DNA from: Pseudomonas sp. KU43P
GTDB taxonomy: Bacteria; Pseudomonadota; Gammaproteobacteria; Pseudomonadales; Pseudomonadaceae
Assembly (NCBI RefSeq): GCF_033095865.1
Contig: NZ_AP019365.1
Span: 651,001-715,000, forward strand
DNA: 64,000 nt
Direction: 5' to 3'
Shown: positions 19,546-29,046 of the stretch, one piece after another
Layout: each line of letters opens with the position of its first letter
How positions within the stretch are numbered: the stretch's first letter is position 1
Position numbers and translations under genes: made by a program
The notes under the pieces: generated by a model
The model's input: only the letters and a program-made list of their open reading frames with translations
Database searches by the model: none
What the model was told of the DNA's origin: nothing

Positions 19546-20906
19546 GAGGGTGTCAGAAATTTTGTGTTCGGGCATAACATGAGTAAGAGGTGCATGTATG
19601 CCAACCAAAAAGAAACCCCTGCGTGACCTGCCCAAAATCCCCAAAGAGCTGCTGGAGCAGTTCGGTGAGGGCCTGATGACCGCAGAAGCTATCGAGGATG
19701 CCTCTGCGGCGTTCAAAAAGGCCTTGATCGAGCGTGCTCTGCATGCCGAGCTTGGTCACCACCTGGGTTATCCGCCGGGCGCGCAGCGCCCAGAGGATGA
19801 AACCAACCAGCGTAACGGCAAGAGTGGCAAGACGGTTTTGACCGGCGATGGCCCGCTGCGGCTGGAAATTCCTCGTGATCGAGACGGCAGTTTTGCGCCC
19901 ATTCTGATCCCTAAGCACGAACGGCGGTACACCGGTTTCGATGACAAGATCATCGCCATGTACGCCCGTGGCATGACGGTCAGAGAGATCCGAGCGTTTC
20001 TGTCCGAGCAGTATGGAACCGACGTTTCGCCCGATTTCATCAGCTCTGTGACAGACGAGGTCATGGAAGAGATTGGCGCGTGGCAACAGCGGCCATTGGA
20101 GCCGATGTACCCGGTCATTTTCTTTGATGCGCTGCGGGTGAAAATTCGCGAAGAAGGCCTGGTGCGCAACAAGGCCATTTACCTGGCTTTGGGCGTTCTA
20201 CCCGACGGGACGCGCGATATCTTAGGCATCTGGATCGAGAACACCGAGGGTGCGAAGTTCTGGATGAAGGTTTTTAACGATCTCAAGACGCGTGGTGTCG
20301 AGGATGTGCTGATTGCCGTGACCGATGGCCTCAAAGGCATGCCAGAGGCTCTCAGCGCCGTGTTTCCAGAAACGACGCTGCAGACGTGCATCGTGCACCT
20401 GATCCGCAACAGCCTCGACTACGTGGCTTGGGACAAGCGCCGGGCACTGGCCAAGGCGTTGAAACCGATTTACCAGGCCATCAATGCAGAAGCGGCTGAG
20501 CAGGCATTGGATGAGTTTGAAAACGGACCCTGGGGCAAACAGTATCCAACGGTCGTGGCAGCCTGGAGACGCGCCTGGGATCGAGTGATTCCCTTCTTTG
20601 TCTTCCCACCTGCCATCCGCAAAGTGATCTACACCACCAACGCTATTGAGAGCATCAACGCCCAGCTACGCAAAATCATTAAAACTCGGGGGCATTTCCC
20701 GAACGATGAAGCAGCCACCAAGCTGATCTGGCTGGGGCTGCGGAACATCACGGCAAACTGGGGCTCGGCGGCGCATGATTGGAAAAGTGCGATGAATCAA
20801 TTCGCGATTCTGTACGGGGATCGGTTCATCAGGCCGACGTGGTGAAAATCGGGCCTGCCTAACGGCAGGCCATTACCGGCCCGAACACAAAAAAACTGAC
20901 AGTCCC
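19546..20906 (+). mobile_element. Complete IS256-family insertion sequence, 1361 bp
   Basis: Bounded by imperfect inverted repeats of about 28 bp (19546-19573 and 20879-20906) that share TGTCAG, then AAA or TTT, then TTTTGTGTTCGGGC. Flanked by the 8-bp direct repeat AACCTGTC. One intact transposase, no passenger gene. The direct repeats show no decay, so the insertion is probably recent and the element potentially active. It landed between a REP pair and the end of a chemoreceptor gene. Confidence 0.92.
19598..20845 (+). CDS. IS256-family transposase
   Basis: DDE transposase (Transposase_mut family) of 415 residues that fills the element. The catalytic triad is visible: Asp177 in IFFDALRVKI, Asp243 in VTDGLKGMPE and Glu351 in TNAIESINAQLRK. 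The family's C-x2-H motif is in QTCIVHLIRNSL (Cys264, His267). Starts 52 bp inside the left end. No frameshift or stop, so it should be functional. Its base composition is lower in GC than the neighbours, as expected for a mobile gene. Confidence 0.95.
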   Translation: MPTKKKPLRDLPKIPKELLEQFGEGLMTAEAIEDASAAFKKALIERALHAELGHHLGYPPGAQRPEDETNQRNGKSGKTVLTGDGPLRLEIPRDRDGSFAPILIPKHERRYTGFDDKIIAMYARGMTVREIRAFLSEQYGTDVSPDFISSVTDEVMEEIGAWQQRPLEPMYPVIFFDALRVKIREEGLVRNKAIYLALGVLPDGTRDILGIWIENTEGAKFWMKVFNDLKTRGVEDVLIAVTDGLKGMPEALSAVFPETTLQTCIVHLIRNSLDYVAWDKRRALAKALKPIYQAINAEAAEQALDEFENGPWGKQYPTVVAAWRRAWDRVIPFFVFPPAIRKVIYTTNAIESINAQLRKIIKTRGHFPNDEAATKLIWLGLRNITANWGSAAHDWKSAMNQFAILYGDRFIRPTW

Positions 20907-20914
20907 AACCTGTC
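20907..20914. other. Right copy of the IS target-site duplication
   Basis: AACCTGTC again. Its last two bases are the first two of TCA, the complement of the TGA stop of the chemoreceptor at 20913-20915, so this copy preserves that stop codon. Confidence 0.85.
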
Positions 20915-22874
20915 AGACCCTGAATGCCCGGACGGCGCGGTTCAATTCACCGCCCAGGCTCAACAGTTGCTCCCCCTGCTCGCGCCCTTCGCCAATGCGC
21001 TGCAGGTTGTCCTCCCCCAGCGCATGAATACGCTCGCTGTGGTCGCGAATTTCGCTCACCGCGCCGCTCTGCTGCGCTGTGATATCGGCGATGCGCACTG
21101 CCGTGTCGGCAATGGTGCGAATCGCGCAGACAATCTCATCCAGTGCCCCATCCGCAGCCTGTGCCTGGTTAGCAGTAGCCTCGGCATGTTCAAGCTGGGC
21201 GCGCATGCCCGTCACCGACTCCCGCGCCGCCTGCTGCAGGCGGTCGATCAGGGCCTGGATCTCGCCCGTTGCCCCGGTGGTGCGTTGCGCCAGCGAGCGC
21301 ACCTCATCAGCCACCACGGCAAAACCACGGCCCATTTCGCCAGCGCGTGCAGCTTCGATGGCAGCGTTCAAGGCCAGCAGATTGGTCTGTTCGGCAATCG
21401 AGCGGATCACCGTCAGCACCCCGCCAATGGTCGCCGACTCCTCGGCCAGCTGCTCGATCATGCGCGCATTGCCCTGCACCTCGTCGACCAGCGCCCGCAG
21501 GCCCGACAGGCTCTGGCCGATCACCGCCTGCCCCTGTTCCACGGCGCGGCCGGCATCACGGCTGGCATCGGCGGCGGAACTGGCATCGCCGGCCACTTGT
21601 TGGATGGTCGCTTCCAGCTCGCCCAGGGCATCACGAATCTGCCCGGTGTCACCTGCCTGGCGTTCGGCACCGTCATGCAGGGCGGCACTCATGCCGGCCA
21701 GGGCATGGCTGCTGCCGGCGACCTGTTCGGCGTTGTGGCGAATGGTGCCGACCAGCGCCACCAGGTACTGGCGCAGACGGTTCAGCGATTCCTGGATATC
21801 GTGCAGTTCGCGGTTGGTTCGGCCCAGGGCGATGGCCTCGGCGAAGTCGCCTTCGGCCCAACGCGACAGGGCTGGAGCCAGGCCAGTCAGGGTGCGCGCC
21901 AGGCGCCGCTGCAAGGTGTCGATGAGCAATGCAATCAGCAGGATCAGGCCGATCATCAGCCCCTGTATAAGGCGTACTTCGCTGGCGATCCTGGCGTGCT
22001 GGCCACGCACCTCCGGCTCAAGGCCAGCGATGGCCTGCTGCACGGCATCCAGGCGTTCATGGGTGCTGGCAGCCAGGGTACTGCGCCGCTCGATCTGCTC
22101 GCGGGTGCGTTGCAGTTCGGCCGGGTAGCGGTTGAGCAGGCTCTGCAGGTCGCGCTTGAGCGTCACCGCCACATCTTCCTGTTGGGTATCTGCCTGGGTT
22201 TCCAGGCCCATCATGGCGGCGAAGTCGTCGGCGCCGGACTCGGCTGCGCGGGTCACGCCCAGCAGGGGCAGGCTGTCGATGACCTGAGCCTGGGCGCGGA
22301 TCAGTTGCAGCTCGCGTTCCACTTCGTCTGCCAGTTCGGCACGGCCGCTGCTGACCAGCTTGTCTCGGGCCAGCGACAGGCGGCCCAGGTGCACGCTGGC
22401 ATCGAGCAGCGGCAACAGGTAACGGCTGGCATCCGCATTGCCGCTGTCGCGGGCATAGGTGGTCAGTTGTTCGAAGTTGGCGCCCAGTTCCCGGTCGGCC
22501 TGCAGCAGCAAGGCCTGTGGGTCACCGGCAAGCTTGCCGGCCGCCAGCAGTTCGTTAGCGGTGAAGGTGTTCAGGGTGTCCAGGCTGGGCCGCATCTGGC
22601 TGGCCAGTGTTTCGGGCAGCTCGGCCAATGCTGCCTGCAACTGCTGGTTGGCCTCCATGGCTGCGGCATGGCGCACGGCATCGCCAGTGCCCAGGTAAGC
22701 CTGGATATTGCTGGCAGCCTGGTTCTGGAACTGCTGCGACAGGCTCAGGTAGCGTTCCATCAGTTGATAGGGGCGTTCCAGCGCGCGCTGCGACCACCAC
22801 AGGGTTGCGCCCAGGGCAATACACACGGTCACCAGCAACAGGGTGTTGAAATTGGTCAGCCACTTCAGGCGCAT
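20913..22874 (-). CDS. ctpL: Methyl-accepting chemotaxis protein, CtpL-like
   Basis: 653 residues: membrane helix ~9-28, a large all-helical periplasmic region (~30-300, HBM-like by length and helicity), second helix ~305-325 ([14 protein letters not shown]), HAMP, and a cytoplasmic domain with the conserved tip [19 protein letters not shown] followed by [12 protein letters not shown]. Position between dsbD and a GcbA-like gene matches P. aeruginosa ctpL, a receptor for chemotaxis to low inorganic phosphate; ligand here is inferred from synteny only. A PHO-box-like sequence lies upstream. An IS256 element sits at its stop codon without altering the protein. Confidence 0.8.
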   Translation of the reverse strand: MRLKWLTNFNTLLLVTVCIALGATLWWSQRALERPYQLMERYLSLSQQFQNQAASNIQAYLGTGDAVRHAAAMEANQQLQAALAELPETLASQMRPSLDTLNTFTANELLAAGKLAGDPQALLLQADRELGANFEQLTTYARDSGNADASRYLLPLLDASVHLGRLSLARDKLVSSGRAELADEVERELQLIRAQAQVIDSLPLLGVTRAAESGADDFAAMMGLETQADTQQEDVAVTLKRDLQSLLNRYPAELQRTREQIERRSTLAASTHERLDAVQQAIAGLEPEVRGQHARIASEVRLIQGLMIGLILLIALLIDTLQRRLARTLTGLAPALSRWAEGDFAEAIALGRTNRELHDIQESLNRLRQYLVALVGTIRHNAEQVAGSSHALAGMSAALHDGAERQAGDTGQIRDALGELEATIQQVAGDASSAADASRDAGRAVEQGQAVIGQSLSGLRALVDEVQGNARMIEQLAEESATIGGVLTVIRSIAEQTNLLALNAAIEAARAGEMGRGFAVVADEVRSLAQRTTGATGEIQALIDRLQQAARESVTGMRAQLEHAEATANQAQAADGALDEIVCAIRTIADTAVRIADITAQQSGAVSEIRDHSERIHALGEDNLQRIGEGREQGEQLLSLGGELNRAVRAFRV

Positions 22875-22930
22875 AGCCGCGAACTTCCTGCGGGGGAGTG
22901 GGGGTAGGCGCCTGAAGTTATTGCTAATTT

Positions 22931-22948
22931 GTGACGAGGTGATGACGG
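22931..22948 (-). promoter_or_regulatory. Candidate PHO box before the CtpL-like receptor gene
   Basis: Read on the minus strand this is CCGTCAT-CACC-TCGTCAC, two half-sites 11 bp apart, against the PHO-box form CTGTCAT-N4-CTGTCAC: 6 of 7 and 5 of 7 matches. It ends 57 bp before the start codon. Spacing fits PhoB binding, but with this many mismatches chance cannot be excluded. Confidence 0.35.
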
Positions 22949-22975
22949 TGGTGGCTCGATGCCATATCTGCAGAG

Positions 22976-24355
22976 CTAAGGCTCTACGCGCACTACGCAG
23001 TTGCGCCCTGCGTGCTTGGCCCGGTACAGCGCCTCGTCCGCCGCACTGGCCATGGTCAGCGCATCCAGCCCGTCATCGAGTTGCACCACGCCGGCACTGA
23101 AGGTGCATTGCAGGTCATGGGGTTGGGCGGGGTAGAGAATTTCGGCAAAACGCCGGCGGATTTCGTCCAGCACCTTGTGTGCTGCATCCAGCGCGGTGTT
23201 GGGCATGACGATGGCGAACTCCTCGCCACCGTAGCGGCCAATGAAGTCGGTCTTGCGCAGGCGCTGCTTGAGAAACAGCGCCAGGCTCTTGATCACCCGG
23301 TCGCCCATGGGGTGGCCGTGGCGGTCGTTGATCTTCTTGAAGTGGTCGATGTCGAGCATCGCGAAGCTCAGTGGCTGGCCTTCACGGCGGGCGCGGAAGC
23401 TGCAGTCTTCGAGCAGTTGCAGGATGTGGGTGTGGTTGTACAACCCGGTAAGGCTGTCACGCACCATGCGTGATTTCAGGTGCCGGGCCCGTGCTGCGCG
23501 GTTGCGCACAGTGGTGATCAGGTGCCGCGAGCGAATCGGCTTGGTGAGGAAGTCATCACCACCTTCGCTCATGGCATCGAGCTGCTTGTCGAGGTCGTCT
23601 TCGGCAGACAGGAAGATGATCGGCACGCTGACGTAACGGTCATTGTGGCGAATCACCTTGGCCAGCTCCGGTCCGGAGCAGGTGGGCATGTACAGGTCGA
23701 GAATGATCAGGTCGGGCTGGAAGTCGGCGAGCTCGGCCATGGCGCGGATCGGGTCGCTGAGGCTGCGGGTGACCATGCCGGCGTAGCCCAGTACCCGCTC
23801 GGTATGCAGGGCCTGGGTGCGGGAGTCATCGATGATCAGCACGCGCAGCGGGTCGAACAGGGCGGTGCTGGTCATGATCTCGAGCTTTTCCAGCAGGCTG
23901 GAGGCTTCCAGCGTACCGGTAAGAAACGCCTGGCCCCCGGCGCGCACGGCAGCCAGGCGGGTGGGCGTGTCGGTTTCGTGGAGGCTGAAGAACAACAGTG
24001 GGATAGCCCTGTCCAGGCCTTGCTGCACCTGCGTGGCCAGGGCCAGGCCGCGATCGGGGCCACCGAAGTCGACGTCCATGACCATGGCCGCGGGCATCTG
24101 CTCAGCCAGTGCCGCCATCAGTGCCTGCGCCGAGAACAGTGGCAGTGCGCTCAGGCCGAAGAATTCCAGTTGCTGCGCCAGGCGCTCGGCAGGCTCGGGG
24201 TCTTGCAGCAGCAAGTACACCGGCTTGCGCGCAGGTGGCAGTGCCAACTGATCGAGTTGGTCGCCCTTGCGCAGGCTGGTGCGCGAAAGGCGTTGCAGCA
24301 AATGGTCGAGCTCCTGCTCTAGGCGCTCGGGGATCGGCTCCGCGGCGTGGGTCAT
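22976..24355 (-). CDS. gcbA: GcbA-like response regulator/diguanylate cyclase (REC-REC-GGDEF)
   Basis: 459 residues. The first REC-like domain (~20-135) is divergent; the second (~145-260) has the DDS acidic pair and Asp in [13 protein letters not shown]. The C-terminal cyclase has the active [14 protein letters not shown] motif, and RKTD five residues before it is an intact inhibitory I-site. It should make c-di-GMP under product control. In P. aeruginosa and P. fluorescens, GcbA at this position promotes early surface attachment and acts in dispersion. Start: ATG at 24355; a TTG 12 codons upstream is also open. Ends 101 bp before the receptor gene on the same strand. Confidence 0.83.
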   Translation of the reverse strand: MTHAAEPIPERLEQELDHLLQRLSRTSLRKGDQLDQLALPPARKPVYLLLQDPEPAERLAQQLEFFGLSALPLFSAQALMAALAEQMPAAMVMDVDFGGPDRGLALATQVQQGLDRAIPLLFFSLHETDTPTRLAAVRAGGQAFLTGTLEASSLLEKLEIMTSTALFDPLRVLIIDDSRTQALHTERVLGYAGMVTRSLSDPIRAMAELADFQPDLIILDLYMPTCSGPELAKVIRHNDRYVSVPIIFLSAEDDLDKQLDAMSEGGDDFLTKPIRSRHLITTVRNRAARARHLKSRMVRDSLTGLYNHTHILQLLEDCSFRARREGQPLSFAMLDIDHFKKINDRHGHPMGDRVIKSLALFLKQRLRKTDFIGRYGGEEFAIVMPNTALDAAHKVLDEIRRRFAEILYPAQPHDLQCTFSAGVVQLDDGLDALTMASAADEALYRAKHAGRNCVVRVEP

Positions 24356-24601
24356 GTCCTGGCTACTTATTGGAGGGATATGCAGGTGCAATGATGGCTC
24401 TATGCTAGCACCACTTTTCTTGTGCGTGAGTGCGCTGAGTCAACAAAGAGCTTGGAACGCATATTCAGTTAATGACTCATTGGTCGCTTATGCGTAAGGC
24501 GGTGTCTGCTTTATAGTGCAGCGACACGGGCTTGCCGTGGCACCCTGGCGCAGGCCTGTGGTCCAAGCCCTGAACCGTCGTGACTGATTAAGGACAAAGC
24601 C

Positions 24602-25669
24602 ATGCTGGATTGGAAAAACCGTGAGGCCAAAGCCGAGCCCCGCGAGCGAGTCGACGGCCGCGGCGCTGCCGCCCGTAGCTACCTTGGCGGCCTCTGGAGC
24701 CGTGCCTTGGGGACGCTGATCGGCCTGTACCTGCTGGTCTGCATCGGCCTGGGCTGGTACTGGAGCCAGGAACCGGACCTGTTCCCGGTGCAGCAGAATG
24801 CCCAGGCTGCGGCCGAGCGCACCGGCCAGCAGATGGTGGTCGGCTACACCACTGTGGAAACCCTCAAGACCGTGGCCGCTACCCTGCTGAACAAGCCGGG
24901 CGGCTATATTTCCAACGACCGATTCCCGCCGGGGTTGTGGATGGACAACATGCCGAGCTGGGAGTATGGCGTGCTGGTGCAGGTGCGTGACCTTTCCCGT
25001 GCCCTGCGCAAGGACTTCGCGCGCTCGCAATCGCAGTCCACCGAGGACGCCGACCTGGCCAAGGCCGAGCCGCGCTTCAACTTCGATAACAAGAGCTGGA
25101 TCCTGCCATCGAGCGAATCGGAGTTCGAAGAGGGCATCAAGTCGCTGTCGCGCTACCAGACCCGCCTGGCCGCCGGCGACAAGGGCGCGATCTTCTATAC
25201 CCGCGCCGACAACCTGAACAACTGGCTGGGCGATGTCGCCACTCGCCTGGGCTCGCTGTCTCAGCGGCTGTCGGCCAGCGTTGGCCGGGTCAAGCTCAAC
25301 ACCACCCTGAAGACCGAGTCGGTCGTGGCCGGCCAGGCGCCGCAAGTGGATGAAGAGATGGTGGAAACGCCGTGGCTGCAGATCGACAACGTGTTCTACG
25401 AGGCACGTGGCCAGGCATGGGCGCTGTCGCACCTGCTGCGTGCCATCGAGGTCGATTTCGCCGATGTGCTGGCGAAGAAGAACGCCACGGTCAGCGTGCG
25501 CCAGATCATCCGTGAGCTGGAAGCTTCGCAAGAGCCGCTTTGGAGCCCGATGGTGCTGAACGGCAGCGGCTTCGGTATGTGGGCCAACCACTCGCTGGTC
25601 ATGGCCAACTACATTTCCCGGGCCAACGCCGCAGTCATCGACCTGCGCCAGCTGCTGTCGCAGGGTTGA
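24602..25669 (+). CDS. DUF2333 family inner-membrane-anchored protein
   Basis: 355 residues with one N-terminal helix (~36-56: ALGTLIGLYLLVCIGLGWYW) and a periplasmic remainder of unknown role. Motifs seen: GGYISNDRFPPGLWMDNMPS and WGPMVLNGSGFGMWANHS-like C-terminal segment (actual text WSPMVLNGSGFGMWANHSLV). A -10-like TATAGT occurs at 24512-24517. The 246-bp gap upstream is shared with the divergent gcbA. Two bases separate its stop from the NUDIX ATG, so the two are an operon. Confidence 0.8.
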   Translation: MLDWKNREAKAEPRERVDGRGAAARSYLGGLWSRALGTLIGLYLLVCIGLGWYWSQEPDLFPVQQNAQAAAERTGQQMVVGYTTVETLKTVAATLLNKPGGYISNDRFPPGLWMDNMPSWEYGVLVQVRDLSRALRKDFARSQSQSTEDADLAKAEPRFNFDNKSWILPSSESEFEEGIKSLSRYQTRLAAGDKGAIFYTRADNLNNWLGDVATRLGSLSQRLSASVGRVKLNTTLKTESVVAGQAPQVDEEMVETPWLQIDNVFYEARGQAWALSHLLRAIEVDFADVLAKKNATVSVRQIIRELEASQEPLWSPMVLNGSGFGMWANHSLVMANYISRANAAVIDLRQLLSQG

Positions 25670-25671
25670 GC

Positions 25672-26205
25672 ATGGCCATCAGCCCCCACGAGGCCGCCCA
25701 CCGGGCGGCTTCCGACCGCGAACTGGTTGCCTGGGTGGACGAAGCCGACCAGGTGCTGGGTGCATTGCCCAGGGCTGAGCTGCGCGAGCGTGGCCTGATC
25801 GGCCGCTGCACCTTCATCCTGTTGTTCAACAGCGCCGGGGAACTGTGCGTACACCGGCGAACCTTGAGCAAGGCGCTGTACCCTGGCTATTGGGATGTGG
25901 CGGCCGGTGGAATGGTGGCGGCGGGGGAGGCCTATACCGACTCGGCAGCCCGGGAGCTGGCCGAGGAGCTGGGTATCGCAGGCGTGCCGTTGACCTTTCA
26001 CGAGCGCTTCTATTTCGACCAACCGGACAATCGCCTGTGGTGCGCGGTGTATTCGGCGGTGTCGGATGCGCCGCTGCAGTTGCAGCCGGAAGAGGTGATC
26101 GAGGCAAAGTTCGTCCCAATCGAACAGGCTGAAGCAGAAAGCCTGGTCAAGCCGTATTGCCCGGACTCTCTGGCTGCGTTGCAGCGCTACAAGGCCAGTC
26201 TGTGA
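25672..26205 (+). CDS. NUDIX hydrolase, YfcD-like
   Basis: 177 residues with a full Nudix box, GMVAAGEAYTDSAAREL then AEELGI, matching G-x5-E-x7-REU-x-EE-x-GU at ~82-104. The fold and the N-terminal LVAWVDEADQVLGALPRAEL stretch resemble YfcD and isopentenyl-diphosphate isomerase-like hydrolases. Substrate unknown. The start at 25672 directly follows the DUF2333 stop. Confidence 0.85.
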   Translation: MAISPHEAAHRAASDRELVAWVDEADQVLGALPRAELRERGLIGRCTFILLFNSAGELCVHRRTLSKALYPGYWDVAAGGMVAAGEAYTDSAARELAEELGIAGVPLTFHERFYFDQPDNRLWCAVYSAVSDAPLQLQPEEVIEAKFVPIEQAEAESLVKPYCPDSLAALQRYKASL

Positions 26206-26229
26206 AAGGTTGGATGGCGGGGTGGACCC

Positions 26230-26300
26230 ATCGCCGGCAAGCCGGCTCCCACCACTCACTGATGCAGCGGGATCATTGTGAGAGCCGGCTTGCCGGCGAT
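26230..26300. repeat. REP pair
   Basis: Inverted copies ATCGCCGGCAAGCCGGCTCC and AGAGCCGGCTTGCCGGCGAT about 30 bp apart, in the gap between the NUDIX and SUI1 genes. Confidence 0.85.
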
Positions 26301-26338
26301 GGGTCGCAAATCATTCGCAAAATGGCGCATTCCAGTAC

Positions 26339-26367
26339 TTAGCAACGGCGAGATTTATCGTTAAACT
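26339..26367 (+). promoter_or_regulatory. Predicted sigma-70 promoter of the SUI1 leader
   Basis: TTAGCA (26339-26344) and TAAACT (26362-26367) are separated by exactly 17 bp, each matching 4 of 6 consensus bases. Transcription would start near 26374. Confidence 0.45.
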
Positions 26368-26373
26368 GCGCGC

Positions 26374-26461
26374 CCTTTTCGGGCTGCCGCAAGTCTTGCA
26401 GCAGTAGCGCCGCCCCTGCCAGAGTGGGGCTTCGCGGTCGGCTCCCGCCGACCAGTTTTTG
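26374..26461 (+). ncRNA. Candidate structured leader RNA or attenuator before SUI1
   Basis: About 88 nt between the predicted promoter and the gene can form three hairpins: GCCC-TTTTC-GGGC near 26372-26384, GCCCC/GGGGC at 26412-26416 and 26426-26430, and a perfect GGTCGGC/GCCGACC stem with a 4-base loop at 26436-26453. AG and five T follow, a standard intrinsic terminator. It ends 22 bases before the GTG start of the gene. It could be a small RNA or a leader whose terminator is conditionally bypassed. I recognise no known riboswitch class. Confidence 0.4.
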
Positions 26462-26483
26462 TCCTCTGCACCGAGGAACAAAA

Positions 26484-26855
26484 GTGGCCAAGAAAGCTTC
26501 TTCCTTCGCCGCCCTAGGCGGTCTCGTTTACTCCACCGATGCCGGTCGGCACTGCCCCGACTGTGGCCAGCCGGTGGATGCCTGTACCTGCAAGCAGCAG
26601 CTCATCCCCGAAGGGGATGGCATTGCCCGTGTGCGCCGTGAAAGCAAAGGCCGCGGCGGCAAGACGGTGACTACCGTCACTGGCGTGCCGCTGCCACTCG
26701 ATCAGCTCAAGGAGCTGGCCACCACCCTCAAGCGCCGCTGTGGTACTGGCGGCGCCCTGAAGGATGGGGTCATCGAGATCCAGGGCGACCATGTCGAACT
26801 GCTGATCGGTGAGCTGACCAAACAGGGCTTCAAGGCAAAAAAATCCGGCGGCTGA
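26484..26855 (+). CDS. SUI1/YciH-family translation initiation factor
   Basis: 123 residues. N-terminal part has cysteines CPDCGQPVDACTC that may bind metal; the C-terminal SUI1/eIF1 domain (~50-120) includes GRGGKTVTTVTGVPL and KRRCGTGGALKDGVIEIQGDH. Bacterial YciH is thought to affect start-site fidelity on the 30S subunit. GTG start chosen because GAGGA lies about 7 bases upstream and homologues begin (M)AKKASSFAALGGLVYS; the open frame upstream runs through the leader terminator. Upstream of speA, as in other pseudomonads. Confidence 0.9.
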   Translation: MAKKASSFAALGGLVYSTDAGRHCPDCGQPVDACTCKQQLIPEGDGIARVRRESKGRGGKTVTTVTGVPLPLDQLKELATTLKRRCGTGGALKDGVIEIQGDHVELLIGELTKQGFKAKKSGG

Positions 26856-26950
26856 TGCCGGCACGCGATTTTTTGCCCAGCGCTTTCTAAACTCGTTGCC
26901 GTGGCCAGGGTCTATCCCAGGACACGGACGAATCGTCATTTTCAGCTTTT

Positions 26951-26981
26951 ACACTGCGCCCGCCTCCTTGCGGGGCAGTGT
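26951..26981 (+). promoter_or_regulatory. Hairpin in the speA leader
   Basis: ACACTGC-G-CCCGC pairs with GCGGGGCAGTGT, leaving one bulged G, 27 bp before speA. A -10-like TACACT (26950-26955) overlaps its left arm, so it may be either a promoter feature or an mRNA structure of the preceding gene. No adjacent T run. Confidence 0.3.
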
Positions 26982-27007
26982 CTTCGACTTTTCTATAGGG
27001 GACTTGA

Positions 27008-28921
27008 ATGTCCGTACGACGCACACGCAAAGACGATGGTAGCCAGTGGACCGTGGCCGACAGCCGCAGTGTTTATGGCATCCGCCATTGGGGCGCTGGT
27101 TATTTCGCCATCAATGAAGCCGGGCGCGTCGAAGTGCGCCCCAACGGCCCGCAGAGCGCACCGATCGACCTGTTCGAACAGGTCGACGAACTGCGCCAGA
27201 GCGGCCTGTCGTTGCCGCTGCTGGTGCGCTTCCCCGATATCCTGCAGGACCGCGTGCGTCAGCTGACCGGTGCCTTCGACGCCAACATCGCGCGCCTGGA
27301 ATACCAGAGCCAGTACACCGCGCTGTACCCGATCAAGGTCAACCAGCAAGAAGCGGTGGTGGAGAACATCATCGCCACGCAGAACGTTTCCATCGGCCTG
27401 GAAGCCGGCTCCAAGCCCGAGCTGCTGGCCGTGCTGGCGCTGGCGCCGAAAGGCGGCACTATCGTCTGCAACGGCTACAAGGACCGCGAGTTCATCCGCC
27501 TGGCACTGATGGGCCAGAAGCTTGGCCACAATGTGTTCATCGTCATCGAGAAAGAATCCGAAGTGGCGCTGGTGATCGAAGAGGCCGCTGACCTCAAGGT
27601 CAAACCGCAGGTCGGTCTGCGTGTGCGCCTGTCGTCGCTGGCGTCGAGCAAGTGGGCCGACACCGGTGGCGAGAAGTCCAAGTTTGGCCTGTCGGCTGCC
27701 CAGCTGATCTCGGTGGTGCAGCGCTTCCGCGATGCCGGCCTGGACCAGGGCATCCGCCTGCTGCACTTCCATATGGGCTCGCAGATCGCCAACCTGGCCG
27801 ACTACCAGCACGGCTTCAAGGAAGCCATCCGCTACTACGGCGAACTGCGCGCGCTGGGCCTGCCGGTCGACCATATCGACGTGGGCGGTGGCCTGGGCGT
27901 GGACTACGACGGTACCCACTCGCGTAATGCCAGTTCGATCAACTACGACATGGACGACTACGCCGGCGTGGTGGTGGGCATGCTCAAGGAGTTCTGCGAC
28001 GCGCAGGGCCTGCCGCACCCGCACATCTTCTCCGAGAGCGGCCGTTCGCTGACCGCGCACCATGCCATGCTGGTGATCCAGGTGACCGACGTCGAAAGCC
28101 ACAACGACGAAGTGCCGCTGATCGAGAACAAGGAAAGCCTGCCCGAAACCGTGCAGTGGCTGGCCGACCTGTTGGGCCCGACCGACATCGAGATGGTCAC
28201 CGAGACCTACTGGCGCGCCACCCACTACATGGGCGACGTGGCCGCCCAGTACGCCGATGGCAAGATCAGCCTGGCCGAAAAGGCTCTGGCCGAGCAGTGC
28301 TACTTCGCCGTGTGCCGGCGCCTGCACAACTCGCTGAAGGCCCGCCAGCGCTCGCACCGCCAGGTGCTGGACGAGCTGAACGACAAGCTGGCCGACAAGT
28401 ACATCTGCAACTTCTCGGTGTTCCAGAGCTTGCCGGATACCTGGGCCATCGGCCAGGTGCTGCCGATCATCCCGCTGCACCGCCTGGACGAAGAGCCGAT
28501 GCGCCGCGCGGTGCTGCAGGACCTGACCTGCGACTCCGACGGCAAGATCAACCAGTACGTCGACGAGCAGAGCATCGAGACCAGCATGCCGGTGCATGCG
28601 GTGAAGGAAGGCGAAGACTACTTGCTGGGCGTGTTCCTGGTGGGCGCCTACCAGGAGATTCTCGGCGACATGCACAACCTGTTCGGTGACACCGACTCGG
28701 TGAACATCTACCAGAACGCTGATGGCAGCGTGTACCACGCGGGTATCGAGACCCACGACACCATCGAGGACATGCTGCGCTACGTGCACCTGTCGCCGGA
28801 GGAGTTGATGACCCACTACCGCGACAAGGTGGCCAGCGCCAAGATCAGCGCCCGCGAGCGTACCCAGTTCCTCGACGCCCTGCGCCTGGGCCTGACCCGC
28901 TCTTCGTACCTGTCGTCGTAA
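27008..28921 (+). CDS. speA: Biosynthetic arginine decarboxylase SpeA
   Basis: PLP-dependent fold-III decarboxylase that makes agmatine from arginine, feeding putrescine and spermidine. 637 residues. The PLP lysine is in [13 protein letters not shown] (~residue 99), with the glycine loop [27 protein letters not shown], and [10 protein letters not shown] near the substrate site. Start at 27008 gives [16 protein letters not shown]. It has the same SUI1-speA neighbourhood as P. aeruginosa. A REP pair follows its stop. Confidence 0.97.
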   Translation: MSVRRTRKDDGSQWTVADSRSVYGIRHWGAGYFAINEAGRVEVRPNGPQSAPIDLFEQVDELRQSGLSLPLLVRFPDILQDRVRQLTGAFDANIARLEYQSQYTALYPIKVNQQEAVVENIIATQNVSIGLEAGSKPELLAVLALAPKGGTIVCNGYKDREFIRLALMGQKLGHNVFIVIEKESEVALVIEEAADLKVKPQVGLRVRLSSLASSKWADTGGEKSKFGLSAAQLISVVQRFRDAGLDQGIRLLHFHMGSQIANLADYQHGFKEAIRYYGELRALGLPVDHIDVGGGLGVDYDGTHSRNASSINYDMDDYAGVVVGMLKEFCDAQGLPHPHIFSESGRSLTAHHAMLVIQVTDVESHNDEVPLIENKESLPETVQWLADLLGPTDIEMVTETYWRATHYMGDVAAQYADGKISLAEKALAEQCYFAVCRRLHNSLKARQRSHRQVLDELNDKLADKYICNFSVFQSLPDTWAIGQVLPIIPLHRLDEEPMRRAVLQDLTCDSDGKINQYVDEQSIETSMPVHAVKEGEDYLLGVFLVGAYQEILGDMHNLFGDTDSVNIYQNADGSVYHAGIETHDTIEDMLRYVHLSPEELMTHYRDKVASAKISARERTQFLDALRLGLTRSSYLSS

Positions 28922-28943
28922 TCACGGGGCCGCCCTGCGGCCC

Positions 28944-29024
28944 ATCGCCGGCAAGCCGGCTCCCACAGGTACTCCGCCGCTACAAGGATCTGCGCGGTAC
29001 CTGTGGGGGCCGGCTTGCCGGCGA
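28944..29024. repeat. REP pair
   Basis: ATCGCCGGCAAGCCGGCTCC and GGGGCCGGCTTGCCGGCGAA in inverted orientation between the convergent ends of speA and the MATE gene. Confidence 0.85.
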
Positions 29025-29046
29025 AAGGGGCTCAAAGCGCCCCGCA

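Noticed and set aside
19332..19604. N-terminal extension of DsbD
   Set aside because: It would translate a REP pair and the IS end; the signal peptide starts at the ATG at 19331.
26993..28816. A 607-codon open frame opposite speA
   Set aside because: Antisense shadow of speA; His/Gln/Val-rich, no ribosome site or domain.
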